A stretch of DNA of 64,000 bases, taken from the NCBI GenBank assembly GCA_029448655.1, contig JACCLO010000002.1, forward strand, positions 3,224,001 to 3,288,000. The letters run 5' to 3'. Source of the stretch: Wolfiporia cocos (taxonomy: Eukaryota > Basidiomycota > Agaricomycetes > Polyporales > Phaeolaceae). The translations under genes were made by a program, and so were the position numbers. Below, one piece after another: positions 25,229 to 37,615 of this stretch. Numbering within the stretch: position 1 is the first letter of the stretch; each line of letters starts with the position of its first letter. Below the pieces are notes generated by a model, which was not told the origin of the DNA, made no database searches, and saw only the letters and a list, made by a program, of their open reading frames with translations.

Positions 25229-26694
25229 CTATCTTAACTTCCACAAGGCCCAGAATACCGCCGCCGGCATGAAAAAGCAGAATGCATCTAACACCTCGCG
25301 CTTGCTTCTCAGCTGCAGAGGGATTTCTATTTGCTTAGCGGGATCCACCAGCGCGCCCGTCTCCAGGTAATTGGCGATCAGTGTATCCTTCTCGCGCCAG
25401 AGGTCGCGCAGCCACAGCTCGAACTTCTCCCGCTCTGTCTCGGGTATGTCGATCTCCTGCGCCTTGGCAGAGCCATTGGGCAGGACGTTGGGGTTCGCGG
25501 CGGATGTGTCGCCAATTGGAACCTCCTTGGCGACGTCAAAGCATCGGATGTGCATGTGCACAGCGGGCGGAGGGACGCCGTCAAGGAAAATTGAGCGAAG
25601 GGTATAATATCCCTGACCATATCCGAACGGTGGAATGCCAGGATATGCCATTGTGATGTCGATCATCTGCAAACTGGGAATGCGCGGTGCGAGCGAACGC
25701 AGTGAATAATGCAGCCCCATGGAACGCGGCAGCAAGGCGTGCAGTATGTCGGGCTTTTGCGCGCTCAGTACGCATTTCGTGATAAGTTAGGAGACGGACA
25801 TACGACCCCGATTTTGTCTGCATACTTCTTGCTAAGCGGTCTTGTGTCTTTACTCACCAGCGTGCCTTCCGGATACAATATGAACGTGAGAGGCGAATCT
25901 TCCCGTTCTGCACGTCGACCGAGCCAGGAGAGACTGGAAGACAGATGTAGTCGGTCCGATGCCCAGGAGCGCTTGAGGAAAATGAAGTTAAAGAACCTCA
26001 TTCCCTGCATTCGCCTGTCATTTAGTCTGCATTAAATATCTATGTATATCTGAAGTGCTCACCCATCCCAGTATGGGGAGCCACTTCAGGCTCGCCTTCA
26101 GGACAATGAAAACATCCGCGTACGTCCTCATGAAATAGGTGAGACACCAGGCATACCACCAATCAGCGTACACCTGAGCACACGTCGCGTTGAGATCGTT
26201 AGAACGTAGCGTTTGGTCGACCCACCTGGGAACAGGCACACCTGGTGATTCGCTATGAGGACCGCTCGCTGCGGTAGACGCAAGCCAACCACCCGCCCCT
26301 CCCCATCTCGCTCGACCAGGCTCTCCAGCTGCTCGTCGGTGAACCTGCCTTGACCCTCCGTCTCAAAGGACACGACGAGCTTCGTCGGCGCGAACCATTG
26401 GCACATGAGGACTGCCTCGTGTGAGCTGCTAAGCGGATGCACTACACCAAGCGACTCACCCAGGAGCGTTCCAAACGTGCCCTTGCTGTACCGTACACCA
26501 TCGTAGTACGCCTTCTTCGCCCAGGAGAAGGGCAGGAGTCTAAGCGGCAGGAGGAACGCGATCTGCGAGCTATTGATCATAACGCAGCCGAGTAGGAACA
26601 CGAGCAGAGACACCACGCCACTGATGGTCTGTCGCCAGGTCCTGGGCGGTCGCGCATGGATTTCGAGGGTGTGGGGCTCTGCAGTAGCAGCCAT
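25229..26694 (-). CDS. Lysophospholipid acyltransferase, PlsC/LCLAT1-CST26 type
   Basis: Membrane enzyme that re-acylates lysophospholipids (lysophosphatidate, lysocardiolipin or lyso-PI type; substrate not decidable here). Start ATG 26692-26694. A hydrophobic N-terminal span (VVSLLVFLLGCVMINSSQIAF) is followed by the acyltransferase motifs. Block I is ANHQVYADWW (H-x4-D across an intron), block II FFNFIFLKRSW, and block III FILYPEGTLVS (EGT). The C-terminal part (IDITMAYPGIPPF, SIFLDGVPPPAVHMHIRCF) is as in LCLAT1/CST26 proteins, and a last hydrophobic segment (CFFMPAAVFWAL) ends the protein. Introns are short. Same strand as the upstream transporter with 364 bp between them; no operon is implied in a fungus. 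Confidence 0.85.
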
Positions 26695-27058
26695 GCTGGG
26701 ACTACGGCGCAGAGGCAGCGCGCAAGCAGCTGTTAGGGATCGAAGCGAAGGTCATTTGCAAGAGGCTGTACAGTCCAGGACATTGCGCGGCCCCGGGTCC
26801 TCCGAGTCCGAGGCCGGATCCAATGGGACGGCCAACGTCATGGCCACATCGGCTGAACTTAGGCTTTCAGGACATGTCGGCCGCCATGTTCAAGCTCTAC
26901 AGCATCATCGCGAGACCAGCGCAATCGTTCACAATACACGTATATTTGCGAGACACAGCCAATTCTACTCAAAGGAATATGATAACGTGGACGGAATCTA
27001 TACGGGTGTCTCTAAATCTCGGATGTTATCTACTAACGGGCAACCTCGAGGGGGACCA
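26695..27058. other. Intergenic region acyltransferase / transporter
   Basis: 364 bp between the acyltransferase start and the transporter stop, both on the minus strand. It should hold the acyltransferase promoter. The overlapping plus-strand ORFs read through the transporter's antisense and are not supported. Confidence 0.35.
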
Positions 27059-28902
27059 TCAACACGAAAATGGTCTACCCACTGCCCCGCTAGCGTACGC
27101 CTCCACGATCAACTGTCCAGATCATATCAGATACCATCTGGGACGGTCACACATAGTAGTACTCACCTTAACCGAGACGTATGTACCGGCAACGCAAATA
27201 AATGCCCCAGCGGAGATTGTCAGCACGGCAAGCAACGTGCCTCCCCATCTCCGCACAAGGGCTTCCTTTTCCCCGTCGAGGTGGTATGCATCGTGGAGCC
27301 AAAAAAAGCCCGCAATCCCGTATGTATACCACGATGCGAACAGAGAAGCGCTGATACTGACCAGATCAGAGAAGATAGGTACTGCAGCTGCGAAGATAAA
27401 CGCGATCGCGGTGGCCGCGAAGCAGAGAAGGGTCCAGACAAACCATCCAAGGAATGTGTGAGAGTAAAGATGTCGCGAGCGTCGGAAGAATCGGACGAAT
27501 ATCAGCTTTGCGGCAGTATGCGCATACAGTCCACCGGAACTTGGTCAAGCGATGCGCATGAGCATGCGGCAACTTGACATACGGAAACCCGTACGCACAT
27601 CAAGAAGTTGGCCAGCCCGACAGCGAACGTGACCTTGGACCACACGCTCGACAGCGAAAGCAAAGCGGGTGATTGTACTGTGCTCCCGAGATACACATAC
27701 ACGACCACGCTGAACACCGCGTAGTATGCCGTGGCGAATACCTGCAACGTCCATGCGGCCTGGCAAATTCGGATTTAGATGCCGTAAAGCGGTCCTTTCT
27801 GCGTGCACACCTTCATTGCATCTTCCGGTCGGCGCATCTCGGAAATCAGGATGAAAAACCTATGCACTGCATGTCAGATGCAGGGTGGCGTTTACTATAT
27901 CTGCACAGACATGAAATGCCCTGCGCTAACTGTCAATTTTCTCCGCACAGCCGTATTGCAAATCTCATACCTGCGTAAGCAAACACCTACAGTCACGACT
28001 CATGTCATCAACAGTTTCCTGGGATTGTTCGATTCACATACGGGTCCAGTAATGGCCAGGAATGCCCCATAGAAACTGTTGGGCACAGTGGCAGCAATAG
28101 TACGGCTCGCTGCCGGGCTTACACCTGCTCCTATCATGGCAAGCACGCCGCAGAGAGTGATTGAGATCGTGCTAATGAGACCGAGCCAGCTCAAACGGCC
28201 TAAAGTACGCGGCAACGCAACTAGAAATGTTGCCGCAGAAAATATGGCCAGCAGGACGGTGGCACACAGCCCATTGTTAGATAGCGATGACAGGGCGAGC
28301 TGTCCGGATAAAAGCTCTGAGCCCTACACGACTGTCAGGCATAATAAAGGTAGAGGTTACAGAGACTAACTGTGCCGAAGATCGCAAAAATCATCGTCCC
28401 CACCGACAAGACTTCTCGTCCGATCGGCCCAAAGATGAGATAGCCAGCATCTCCTGTAACAGGGATAGGTCAGGAAGAGCGTAGCATTCTCCGTGATACT
28501 TACCCATGTTATGCACATCGGGATGGTTCAGTTTGAAGTCAACTAGCAACTTTGCAGTAAAGAGACCGAAGACTCCCAGAAAGATGGTCAGTATGAGGGA
28601 GGGAACAATACCTGTGCCGACAAGGAGCATATCAGTGGCTCGTCCCTTGCCATAGTCTTCCTGATACTCGCCTACAGCGGCCATTGCATTAGGCAATGAC
28701 AACATGCCATTGCTGACAATCTCGGCGATCATCAGGAATGCCACGAACTACATGAGGTGAGTGGCGACTCTTTGACTTGTTGGTTGATGAGCACGCCTAC
28801 CTGCCAGCTGAGAGTTTTGTACTGTATGTCATGATCTTCTTCATATCCAAAGACATCGCTCTTCTCGAACACGACATGTTTTGACTGCTGCTTTTCTGAC
28901 AT
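27059..28902 (-). CDS. Amino acid transporter, AAAP family (neutral amino acid permease-like)
   Basis: Multi-span amino-acid/proton symporter of the auxin/amino acid permease family. Start ATG 28900-28902 (MSEKQQSKHVVFEKSDVFG); the soluble, acidic N-tail ends YKTLSWQ before intron 1. The first span contains FLMIAEIVSNGMLSLPNAMA, a typical AAAP TM1 with the unwound NGMLSLP region. Later spans include VPSLILTIFLGVFGLFTA, GRLSWLGLISTISITLCGVL, FAYAGHFMFFILISEM and KVTFAVGLANFLI. About 11 hydrophobic segments are seen over about eight exons. The last exon (LIVEAYASGAVGRPFSC) follows a GTGAGT...GACAG intron and ends at the TGA at 27059-27061. Plasma-membrane location and neutral/aromatic substrates are inferred only from the family. 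Confidence 0.88.
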
Positions 28903-29478
28903 TATGGCCTAGAAGGAAGATTCCAGCCGAGCCGTGGTCGAGCGAGACGGTCAAGAGGTCCAGACGCCCCTGCGGCTACACGGTATCTATGTAGCCTCGC
29001 CACTACGCCTTATCAAGAGCCAGGCTGGACGGAGTCAGCTTTGTCTCACAACATATATATCTCGTATCGCAGGATCCGCTTGAGCTGTCAATGCGGACCT
29101 AGGTGAGGCAATGCCGCCTCAGTCGATGCTGAAACGGTCCTCAGGCGAAACTGCAACCCGGTCGTGTACATTCGAGCGAAAGGAGATTGCTCCGTGAAGA
29201 CTATGTCAGGGTTTGCTTGCCACTCTGGTCCAGATCGGCAGCGAGCGGCCAGTCCGGGAGCATTTACGTAACTGCCAAATGCGGCGAAGAGGAATTCGGA
29301 TTAGGAAGTCGTGGCATTCGGAATTGTTGCGGTCATTTGACGGTAGGAGCGCTGTTCCCGCACTTATAGCCTCCAGGGCCTCGCACGCATGTCGTACTCC
29401 AGCCGAGCATCTACCCACCGTGCGTGCTTTCTCCCCTGCGCAGCACAACAGCCCCCGCCAGCCTGAAACCACCCCGTT
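28903..29478. other. Divergent promoter transporter / F-box-like gene
   Basis: 576 bp between divergent starts. No recognisable gene and no CACGTG. Small ORFs only. Confidence 0.35.
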
Positions 29479-30606
29479 ATGTCGCCGGACCGACCCCGCA
29501 TCGTTGACGACCTCATCCCCATCATTCTCGAAAGCTATGACCACTGGTGGCCTCGAGACTATAAGCGTTTCGCTCTTATCTCTCCTGCGTGGCTCGCACA
29601 CATCAGAAAGCGTCTCTACACGCGTCCGTCTCTCCGTACATTCCATGCATGCAATCTATTCGCCAGGTCCCTCTCCGAGAATGCACAGCTTGCCCCCTTT
29701 CTTCGCGCAATTGACCTGCGCCCCTTCGTAGCTCGTTACGAGAGCGGCGGACTAAATGCGCAGACCATGGCTAGCCTGCGATTCATCCTGAGCCTAGATG
29801 GGCTGGAATCGGTCACGCTGGGAGGAGACCTCTCTGTCGAAGCCGAGAGGTTTCTCCACGCGCTATCCAACGCGCACGCGGTCACCGAGCTGCGCATCGA
29901 GGGGAGTAATCTATGCTGGGATTCCCACTGCTGCAGTGAGCCAAAGGCCTCTTCCTTGGAGTGGGATGAGGTAATGGCTTGCAAGTTTACCCGCCTCCGG
30001 AGCCTCAGATTGTCCAACCTCGAGCTGACCGTGATCCCTTCACCGTACATGTGCCCTCAACTTGTCGACTTGTCACTTGACAACGTGGACATAGTTGACG
30101 GTTCACTCACCGACCTCTGTAACGCATCGCTGGAGACGCTGCACTCTCTGAGCGTTGCCACCAGGAACCCTGACGCGACCGACGAAGGTGTACACTCCTT
30201 GGTCGAGCAGTGCCCTAACCTCGAGACCTTACGTTATGAGATTACTTACGCGCCAGGCCATTCCACATTCTTTGACGATGGGATCCCAGAATGCCCATCT
30301 ATGCGCGAATTACACCTTTCTGGCCTGGATGTGAATCCCCATACGCTTGTCATCATTGGCCAGTTCTGCAAGAATGTAGAGCTGCTATCCATCCTTGGCC
30401 ATGATGTCCGACTTCTACCAGATGACTGGATCATGTTCCTCACCTCCAAAGCTCTTCCTTCTCTGCGGGAGCTCACGACACCGGGCGGATCCAAATATAT
30501 GCCTATGTTCGCATACTGGACCAAGACTATGTACAGTCAGGTCGAGAAAGCATGCACGGATCGTAACGTGAAACATCTCTCCAGCGTTTGCTATCAGTGT
30601 AAGTGA
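29479..30606 (+). CDS. F-box-like protein with leucine-rich repeats
   Basis: Intronless 375-residue protein. The N-terminus IVDDLIPIILESYDHWWPRDYKRFALISPAWLAHIRKRLY has the layout of the degenerate F-box common in Agaricomycetes (LP..I...I, S..W). It is followed by irregular leucine-rich repeats such as LRSLRLSNLELTVIP, LVDLSLDNVDIV, LETLHSLSVATRNP and MRELHLSGLDVNP. Proteins of this type are substrate-recognition subunits of SCF ubiquitin ligases and form very large, fast-evolving families in these fungi; the target here is unknown. The start is the first ATG at 29479 and the stop is TGA at 30604-30606. Antisense ORFs in the region are shadows. Confidence 0.78.
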   Translation: MSPDRPRIVDDLIPIILESYDHWWPRDYKRFALISPAWLAHIRKRLYTRPSLRTFHACNLFARSLSENAQLAPFLRAIDLRPFVARYESGGLNAQTMASLRFILSLDGLESVTLGGDLSVEAERFLHALSNAHAVTELRIEGSNLCWDSHCCSEPKASSLEWDEVMACKFTRLRSLRLSNLELTVIPSPYMCPQLVDLSLDNVDIVDGSLTDLCNASLETLHSLSVATRNPDATDEGVHSLVEQCPNLETLRYEITYAPGHSTFFDDGIPECPSMRELHLSGLDVNPHTLVIIGQFCKNVELLSILGHDVRLLPDDWIMFLTSKALPSLRELTTPGGSKYMPMFAYWTKTMYSQVEKACTDRNVKHLSSVCYQCK

Positions 30607-31339
30607 CTACGAGCGTACTGCATAGTTGTTACGAGCTCATGGCTGTATTGCAGGAATGTTTATAAATGAGATTGCTACTGTAAATCCACCTAATACGCGA
30701 CGGGCAGAGCGATCTTCCGGAACAACGCTCGAACGACGTCAGTTCCGGTAAGTCCTACATCCGCTTGCACCGAGCTCAAGCTCAACTGTTCAAAGATCTA
30801 CTGCGCCCTGCAAACTGCTTGTATTCATGACTGTATTCTCCCGCGCCCATCTGATGTGTAGTTTTGAGCTTCAATCCACCGTCTCTCCTCGTCTCGCTTC
30901 CACCCTTTCTTATGATCGTATCTGCATTGCATATCGCCACCCACAACCCTGACTGACACGTACTATATGTAACATTTATACTGAAAGGATCAGAAGCGCC
31001 TGCTGGACTACGTAGCTACGGACCATCCAGGAACTTCTGTGATTAATTCATTTCGGGTACGGTAAAATATGGTAACCCGCATGCGCACCTGAATGTGATC
31101 GAGTACTTGGTTTCCTGTTGCGTGCCGACTCCTCGCGCGAACATCTAGCGTGTCCGGTTGCGGCACGGGCGTTCGCCCAACAATCTACCGTCACCGCGTC
31201 CAGGGTCGTTCACGACGCTATCGGCGACGCCAGCGACGACCCCTTGAGCGAGCGCAGCGGTCTCTGGCTGGCTTTTGACTGGCTTGGCCAGCCCACTCAT
31301 TTGCTATTACCCTCACTTGCAAGCTAACACGTTCCCTTA
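30607..31339. other. Intergenic region F-box-like / hydrolase
   Basis: 733 bp. A small plus-strand ORF at 31118-31327 has no recognisable motif. It otherwise looks like a 3' end and a promoter. Confidence 0.35.
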
Positions 31340-34300
31340 ATGGCCGCCATAATGACTCGCTCCCCACACCCCGACGCGCTATCCAGCCCTAGCCCTAGCC
31401 CTCCCCAATTGCATCAATCGCCGGCAAAGAAGTCCTCCTTCCTGTCGTTGCGACGGGACAAAAGATCGGCGTCTCCGTTTGACTCTCTTCCAACGTCGCC
31501 CATTCCCGGCCAATCTCGCATTTATGATAGTTCGATGTCGCCTCCTTCAATTCCCATCCATAACGAGCCGGAGCCGACCTCTTCGCGTCCGATTGAAACC
31601 AGAGCACGTTCAAATAGCCGACGTTCCGCGAAGAGCACCGCTTCCGCGCACTCACCAGACGTAGGTCGAGAGAAGGAGCGCCACTATCACGGAAAAGGGA
31701 AACGGCAGGCTTCAGAGCAAGAGACCTATCAGTTTCCCAGGATCGGCCAGGAGAAATCTATGTTCAACGAAGGCCACTCAAAGTCCCGGCCGCGGACGCA
31801 CTCGCAGTCGCGTAACCACGACTGGGAGCAGCCCTTCCCGACCGGTCGACACTTCAACCTCTCGCTCCTGGACTCTACTTCCTCCGTTCTCAGCCAATCC
31901 GAGGATGCTCCCCAAACTCCGGTGGAAGAGTTGATCTTCAGGGACCCCGTGTTTTCCGGACCCGTGGTAGTCGCAGCCCCAGTCGCTGGGGTAGAGACAA
32001 TGGACGCCCTTGTTGATGGCATGAACCATCGTTACGGCTCCGATGACCATTTCATGGGTATGGGCGGCATATCAGGACGCACGAAATTGTCAAAGTCGGG
32101 ACATCATCCCCTGTACCATCCGCCGCTGCCCACTCCGCCTCCCGGCGTAGTTCTAGGCAAAGCTCAGAAGCATAACACGTCCCCGCCATCTTACGAGTCT
32201 GATGAAGATGACGACAAGTCGAGAGTGTCTGCGCCAAGACGGTCTGAGCATAACAAACGCCGCCCTGGCGTTTCGCGTGCTGCTTCATCCCACACGGTTA
32301 CAGCGGCCCCTTCACATCGATCGCGCCCATCAAGTTGCAGGTCCGTAGACACTCAGGATACCGTGCACAGCTCCAGTGCACCAACGAAGTCAGTGGCCCC
32401 GTCTATATCTGAGATCATCAGGGCATATGCGCCACCGTCGCAGCAAGCTCGTTCGCGCAAATCTTCCTTAAATCCGGACGCGGGCCACATTACTTGTGAA
32501 CAGCCTGTACCGGAATCTTCCCTGCAGCCTTCCGAGGACGAGACTGATTTGATATCGCGATCATCTGTCGATACGATCGCGGAGGAAGTGCAAAGGACGA
32601 TCCGGAATCAAAATAAAGTGTCTGCTTCTCCTCGAACATTGCAGCCCGCGCGGTCCTTCCAGAGAAAGTCTTCCATAATCTCTGATACAACGCGAGGTGT
32701 TTCTTCTCCTCGCTCTGAAGGCCGCCCAGCATCGTCCTTGTTCTCGTATTCGACGTCATCCGACCAGCCACAATTACCTTCAGCTGACTTTTCGGGGCTG
32801 ACCAAGATCCCCACCAATTCTCCCTCACAGGCAATTGCCCAGTATCTGCGTTCTGCTCGCTTGACCACTCTCCTAACCCTTACGCGCGCGCCGCACGCAT
32901 CAAGAGATCAGCCCTTGACCGTTAGCTTATCAGATTTAGGAAGCCCCCATGGTTTTCCCTTAGTTGTGTTCTTAGGCCTGGGTTGTGTCAGACATATCAT
33001 GGGACTCTACGATGAGATGGCGGAGTGCCTGGGTGTTCGGCTCATCACCATTGATAGGCACGCAGTCTCGTAATTGCTTGAATGTCTGCATCTAATCTCA
33101 ATGCTAATAGGTGGGGTCTGGGTCGCACTGACATTCCGCGATCCAAAGCGGCAAGAGGAATACCCGAGTGGGCCTCAATTGTGGAAGAGGTTCTTGATAG
33201 GCTGCATATCGACCAGTGCAGTATCATGGCCCATTCTGCCGGTGCGCCGTATGCCCTTGCGTTCGCGAACAGGTTCCCAGAGCGGATCCGAGGAGATGTA
33301 TGTCTTCTGGCACCGTGGGTAGGTGGCGGTGAGGGAGGTTAGTTGGCGGGCGCGGTCACTGTATGCGTTCTCATGACTGACATCTATCGAGCAGCGGGCT
33401 ACAAATGGCTGAAGTATGTCCCTAATGGCATACTCAAAACGGCGCAAGCCGCAGAATGGAAGGTCCAGGCTTGGATGATCGGCAAGCCTCCTTCCTTCGC
33501 TTTTGAAGGCATCGGTTATGACGCCACGGCGTCTCCTGCTGCTCCCTCCACACCTGATCCTAGCTGCGCTCCGTCACGGAAGTCCTCGAAGTCAATCTTG
33601 TCCCCGTCGGTCCCACCGGCGAAACCACCATTACCGGAGGAGCCGAAACCTAGGCTGAGCATGTCGTCTGGCACCTTTAGTGACTATGACGACTTACACG
33701 ACTTCGAGGGAAGGTTCGAGAGCAGGAGCATGCTTGAGCGCAAGAGCACAAGTTCAGATCAGGGCCGACGCACTGCAATCAGCCAGGGTGCTCAACGGAA
33801 GCCCTCCCGCGGCTTTCTCGGGCGATTGAAAGGTGCTGCACATCCACAGTCACCTCCGGGGGAGAGCTCGCAAGGCTGCCATGTTGGTGCTGGAAAGAAA
33901 CTGAAAGCGCTACGTTCTCTAGGATCCCTTAAGAGTCGGTCGAGACAAGGGACCGCCTCAGGAGCCCCAACGCAACCTCCAGCACTCCCTTCAAGCTGGC
34001 TGCCACCATCAACACCGGGTACGGATATAGGCTTGGGCCTTGACAGCCTGGACTGGTCAGACCACATGCGAAGGAAATCCACCTCAACGCCGCCGAGTGT
34101 AGTACTCGTCCAAGCAGTACGGAATCCTTCCTTGACGCTAGATACCAACGTGGATGTTCCCTTCACCCAGCGGGCGAACGGCCGTCGCTCTATGTCCTTA
34201 TGTGTATCGGAACGTCTGGCGCAGACCGCGTCGCCGGTATCAAGTCCCGTACCTGAGGCAACCCCTGCACCTGCAAGCTTTCAAGCGCAGCTTGGCAACG

Positions 34301-34673
34301 CCCTCCTCGCCGCATCTCACGCCGAGTCCTCCAGGGGCACCCACCGGGACCTGCTGCAGATCCTGAACCACGACCGACAGCCGTGGGGCTTCTCCTACTC
34401 TGCATACCCGCATACCGTCTGCGTTTGGTATGGGGACAGAGACGAGCGCATCGCCGAGAATGCTGTGCGCTGGATGGAGAACACGATGGGCCCCGACAAG
34501 TGCCGCGTCAAGGTTGTGAAGGGCGCGGACCACGCGCTGATGTACCGGAGTGGCACCGTCGTCGACGTCCTTGAGCAGGTTTGCGAGTTTTGGCGAGATT
34601 GTGAGTGTCGGTTTCCAATACTGTTCTGAAAAACCGCAGAACGCTAACCTTGACTGCAGGCGACCACTATTAA
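31340..34673 (+). CDS. Large alpha/beta hydrolase with disordered N-terminal and internal regions
   Basis: Exons 31340-33057, 33111-33337, 33392-34600 and 34660-34673 sum to 3,168 nt and 1,055 residues. About 525 N-terminal residues are Ser/Pro/Arg-rich and disordered. The hydrolase core then begins (HGFPLVVFLGLGCVRHIMGL, IDRWGLGRTD). The nucleophile elbow is AHSAG in CSIMAHSAGAPYALAFANRF. A disordered insert of about 280 residues separates this from the C-terminal part, where WYGDRDERI gives the Asp and KGADHALMYRSG the His of the triad. Intron 1 must be GC-AG (33058-33110) to give DRWGLGRT in frame. The substrate is unknown; the N-terminal low complexity suggests regulation by phosphorylation or scaffolding. 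Confidence 0.82.
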
Positions 34674-35319
34674 CTTTCTTCCTTCACCTTCACCTTGACT
34701 ATGATGGTGGCCTCCACGCCCCGTCTTCCCCCGCTGTTGCATTATATACCGTCTGTCGCATATACCTCTGTCTTCGTCGCATGCATTCATTCACGCCCGC
34801 TCATTGATTTCTTCGCATCTGTAGTTATTACCCACGCATTTCATACCTACATACATTATCGGATGACTCAAGGCCGGATTATATAGCAGGGGAAGATACC
34901 AGTTTGCCTAATGGTGTAGATGTAGGGGATTGTTTCCTGCCGGCGTCGCTGCATCTTGTATACATCGGATAGCATACAGGAAAAAGTTCGCGCTGGTCGA
35001 GCTCGTGCGCACGTCTTACATACAACAGCGTATAAAATACAGCTGGACGCCATGCGCGCATCTCGAGGAGGCATCGCTGGTCAGAGTGGTCCGGGGTGTC
35101 CACCGTTGCGGGTGCATGCTACATTGGAAGTAGCCCTTTTTTGAGCACCGGGTACGTCGATAAAAAGACCCTGGCACCTCATCGGCGGGTCATAGACGGC
35201 GGGCGAATCGACCTATTAACCCACGCCGCAGGCGGGCTCATCGGCGGCCTCAGCGGGCTGCGCGGGGGCACCGGCGGCGCTGCAACACACGCTCATCAGC
35301 ATCCACGCTACATTCGACA
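34674..35319. other. Convergent 3' region hydrolase / membrane protein
   Basis: 646 bp between two convergent stops, with no recognised gene. Confidence 0.35.
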
Positions 35320-37182
35320 TCAACAAACAAGAGAGTACGCACGCGATGTCAGCGGGCTGTCCGGGGCGTGCGCGGGCTGGTCGAGCGGGACGTCCGGGGA
35401 GACGCGCCCCTCGTACGGGTTCCGCGGGCGCGGCGGGGCGTCGAGCACGGGGTCGTGCACGACGAACGAGGAGCGCGCGCGCGTGAGCGTCGACGTGCTG
35501 CCCACGCTCGCGGGGTACGGCGCGCTGATCTGGCGCACGAGGCTCGTGCGCGCGCCCTCGGGGTCCATGGGTGCACGCGGGCGCTGCCGCCGCCGGAGGA
35601 GGAAGAGCGCCGCGCCGAGGAGGAGGAGGAGGGCGACGCCCGCGGAGACCGCGACGGGGACGACCACGCGCGCCGAGAGGCCCGTGGCGGCGGCGGTCAC
35701 GGCGGTGGACGGAGAGGTGGCGGGGCTGGCTGTGGCGGGCGTGGGGGAAGCAGGGGAGGAGGATGGGGAGAAGAGAGTGAAAGAGATAACGCTCGGGGTG
35801 GACGTTGCTGAGGAAGTCGTCGCGGACGACATGGTGGTGGATGAAGACGAAGAGCTCAGACTGGCTGAGGCGCTCCCCGAGAGCGTTGATGAAGAGAGCG
35901 TCGACGTGGAAGCGGACAGAGAGGCAGAGGCGGGCGTCGATGCCGAGCTCGAGGCCGCTTGTGAAGTGGCAGACGTGCTAGCCGACGCGCTTCCCGTGAT
36001 TGTCGACGTCAGGGAGCCCGATTGCGAGACAGACGACACGCCCGTCTGCAGCGAGGCAGACGCACTCGCGGACGCAGACGATGTCAGAGACCCGGTCGTC
36101 GCCGACACACTCAAAGTGATCGTCGCCGACGCGCTCGAAGTGATCGTCGCGGAAGACGCAACGGAGGCAGACGGGCTGCCCGACGCGGTCGTCTGTGCCA
36201 CGCTGGACGCGCTGCTCGTTAAAGCTGGCGCAGACATGGACGCGGACGCAGACGCACTGACACTGGTAACAGCAGACTGTGTAGCCGTGGCAGTAGCACT
36301 AGCAAAAGTCGTGGTGCCACTCTGCGAGGCTGCACCGCTCGTTATCTGTGTCTGCATCTGCGTCTGAGACTGCGAGGCAGTATCGGTGGACTGCATGGAA
36401 ACAGTTGACCTCCCGCTCATCATAGCGGACGTCAATGCGCTCGACACCGCAGACTGAGACTGCATGGCAGTTGCAGAAACACTGGCGCTGACGCTCTGCG
36501 AGCCGGACGTGCTCGCAGTCGGCGCGAACGTTGCCGAGTCATCGCTAGATCCAGTACCAGAGCTCACCACAGGCGCAGTCGTGGAGGCAGCAGCGGACGT
36601 CGTAGTCGACTCGAAGGGCAAGACGGTAAGCGACGGGAACCCAGAGACGGACGTCTGTGCAGTCGGCAGTGACGACGGGTTAATGGTCGTGCTTCCCGGA
36701 AAGCGGGTGCTGTCTGACGACGTTAGTGCTGATGTGGACAGGGGAGATGCAGTGGTGATTGTGGATGCGGAAGGGAGGCCTGTAACAGACCCCTGGCTCG
36801 CCGCAGTCACGGTGATCGTAACAGTCTCAATGCTGGCAGACAGAGTCTCGGGCACAACGTCGTTGTCATTGTCAATCGTCGGAATCCCTGACACGCGTCA
36901 GTACCATCTATGCAGACCGAGCTCTGAGTATTGCACACCTGGCAGCGCCCCGCCGACCCCGCCCCCCGGCGTGCGCGCAAACGCGACCTCTACCTGCAGG
37001 AAAATGCTCCCATCCGCGTCATGGCCTGCATCCCAGGCAAGCGTAGCCGGTTCTACGCTATTCTTCGTTAAAACGGGCACGCCCGCGGCCCATGGTGGTA
37101 TGAAAAGAGCGGACGCTCGTGCAACGAGCAGTACGGCGAGCAACAGCAGCCTAGCGCATGTCAGCGAAAAGAACATGGGCAA
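35320..37182 (-). CDS. Ser/Thr-rich single-span membrane protein (mucin-like or wall-sensor-like)
   Basis: Two exons, 36939-37182 and 35320-36887, join in phase 1 (51-nt intron) to a 603-residue protein. A signal peptide (SLTCARLLLLAVLLVARASA) starts at ATG 37180-37182. After about 60 residues the ectodomain is almost entirely Ser, Thr, Ala and Val in irregular repeats (ASVSASVSATA, TTSAAAS types) over about 330 residues, presumably heavily O-mannosylated. One membrane span (VVVPVAVSAGVALLLLLGAA) follows, then a basic stop-transfer RRRQRPR. A cytoplasmic tail of about 100 residues contains PYPASVGSTSTLTRARSS. The layout resembles fungal wall-stress sensors and mucins but no WSC domain is seen. 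Its 5' half is copied at 45112-46310. Confidence 0.78.
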
Positions 37183-37615
37183 GAGAGGTCACTGAGCAGC
37201 GAAAGGGGCGGGCAGGACGTCCAGCATCCTGCGGCTGAGCGAGCAGGGGAACAAGGGGTGCTCGGTGCTCGGATGAAGTGAGATGAGGGCGGACAACAAG
37301 GTTGCTAGACGGCGCAACGGTCATCGCCATCATGGCAGCGCGCACGCGGCTCGCTCGTGTGTCATTTCGGTGGATGCGCTATTCAGACTGCGGTCTGCAG
37401 ATGTCTGATGAACGGTGTGTGCGACATGTCAGTCTGATGCGGGGTCGCTCTGGCAGAGTCTCTCAGGCGGTTACTCGCTGAGATTGTTGCACACCCGATC
37501 GCGCTCAGGCACGGATTCCGTTTTATTAAACCGACAACTCGTGGTGTATACCGCTCAGAGAGTGCATCAACGAAGAATAACAAGCAACGTATAGCGATTG
37601 CAGCATGAGCGGGGC
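36388..37615. repeat. Source copy of 1.2-kb segmental duplication
   Basis: This segment covers the promoter side, exon 1 and the start of exon 2 of the membrane-protein gene. It matches 45112-46310 in the same orientation with clear near-identity through most of its length, decaying at the 37.5-37.6 kb end. Confidence 0.85.

Noticed and set aside
35096..36367. 423-codon plus-strand ORF rich in Asp, Ala and Val
   Set aside because: Exact antisense of the Ser/Thr-rich ectodomain. The sense strand has signal peptide, intron and membrane span, while this one has none.
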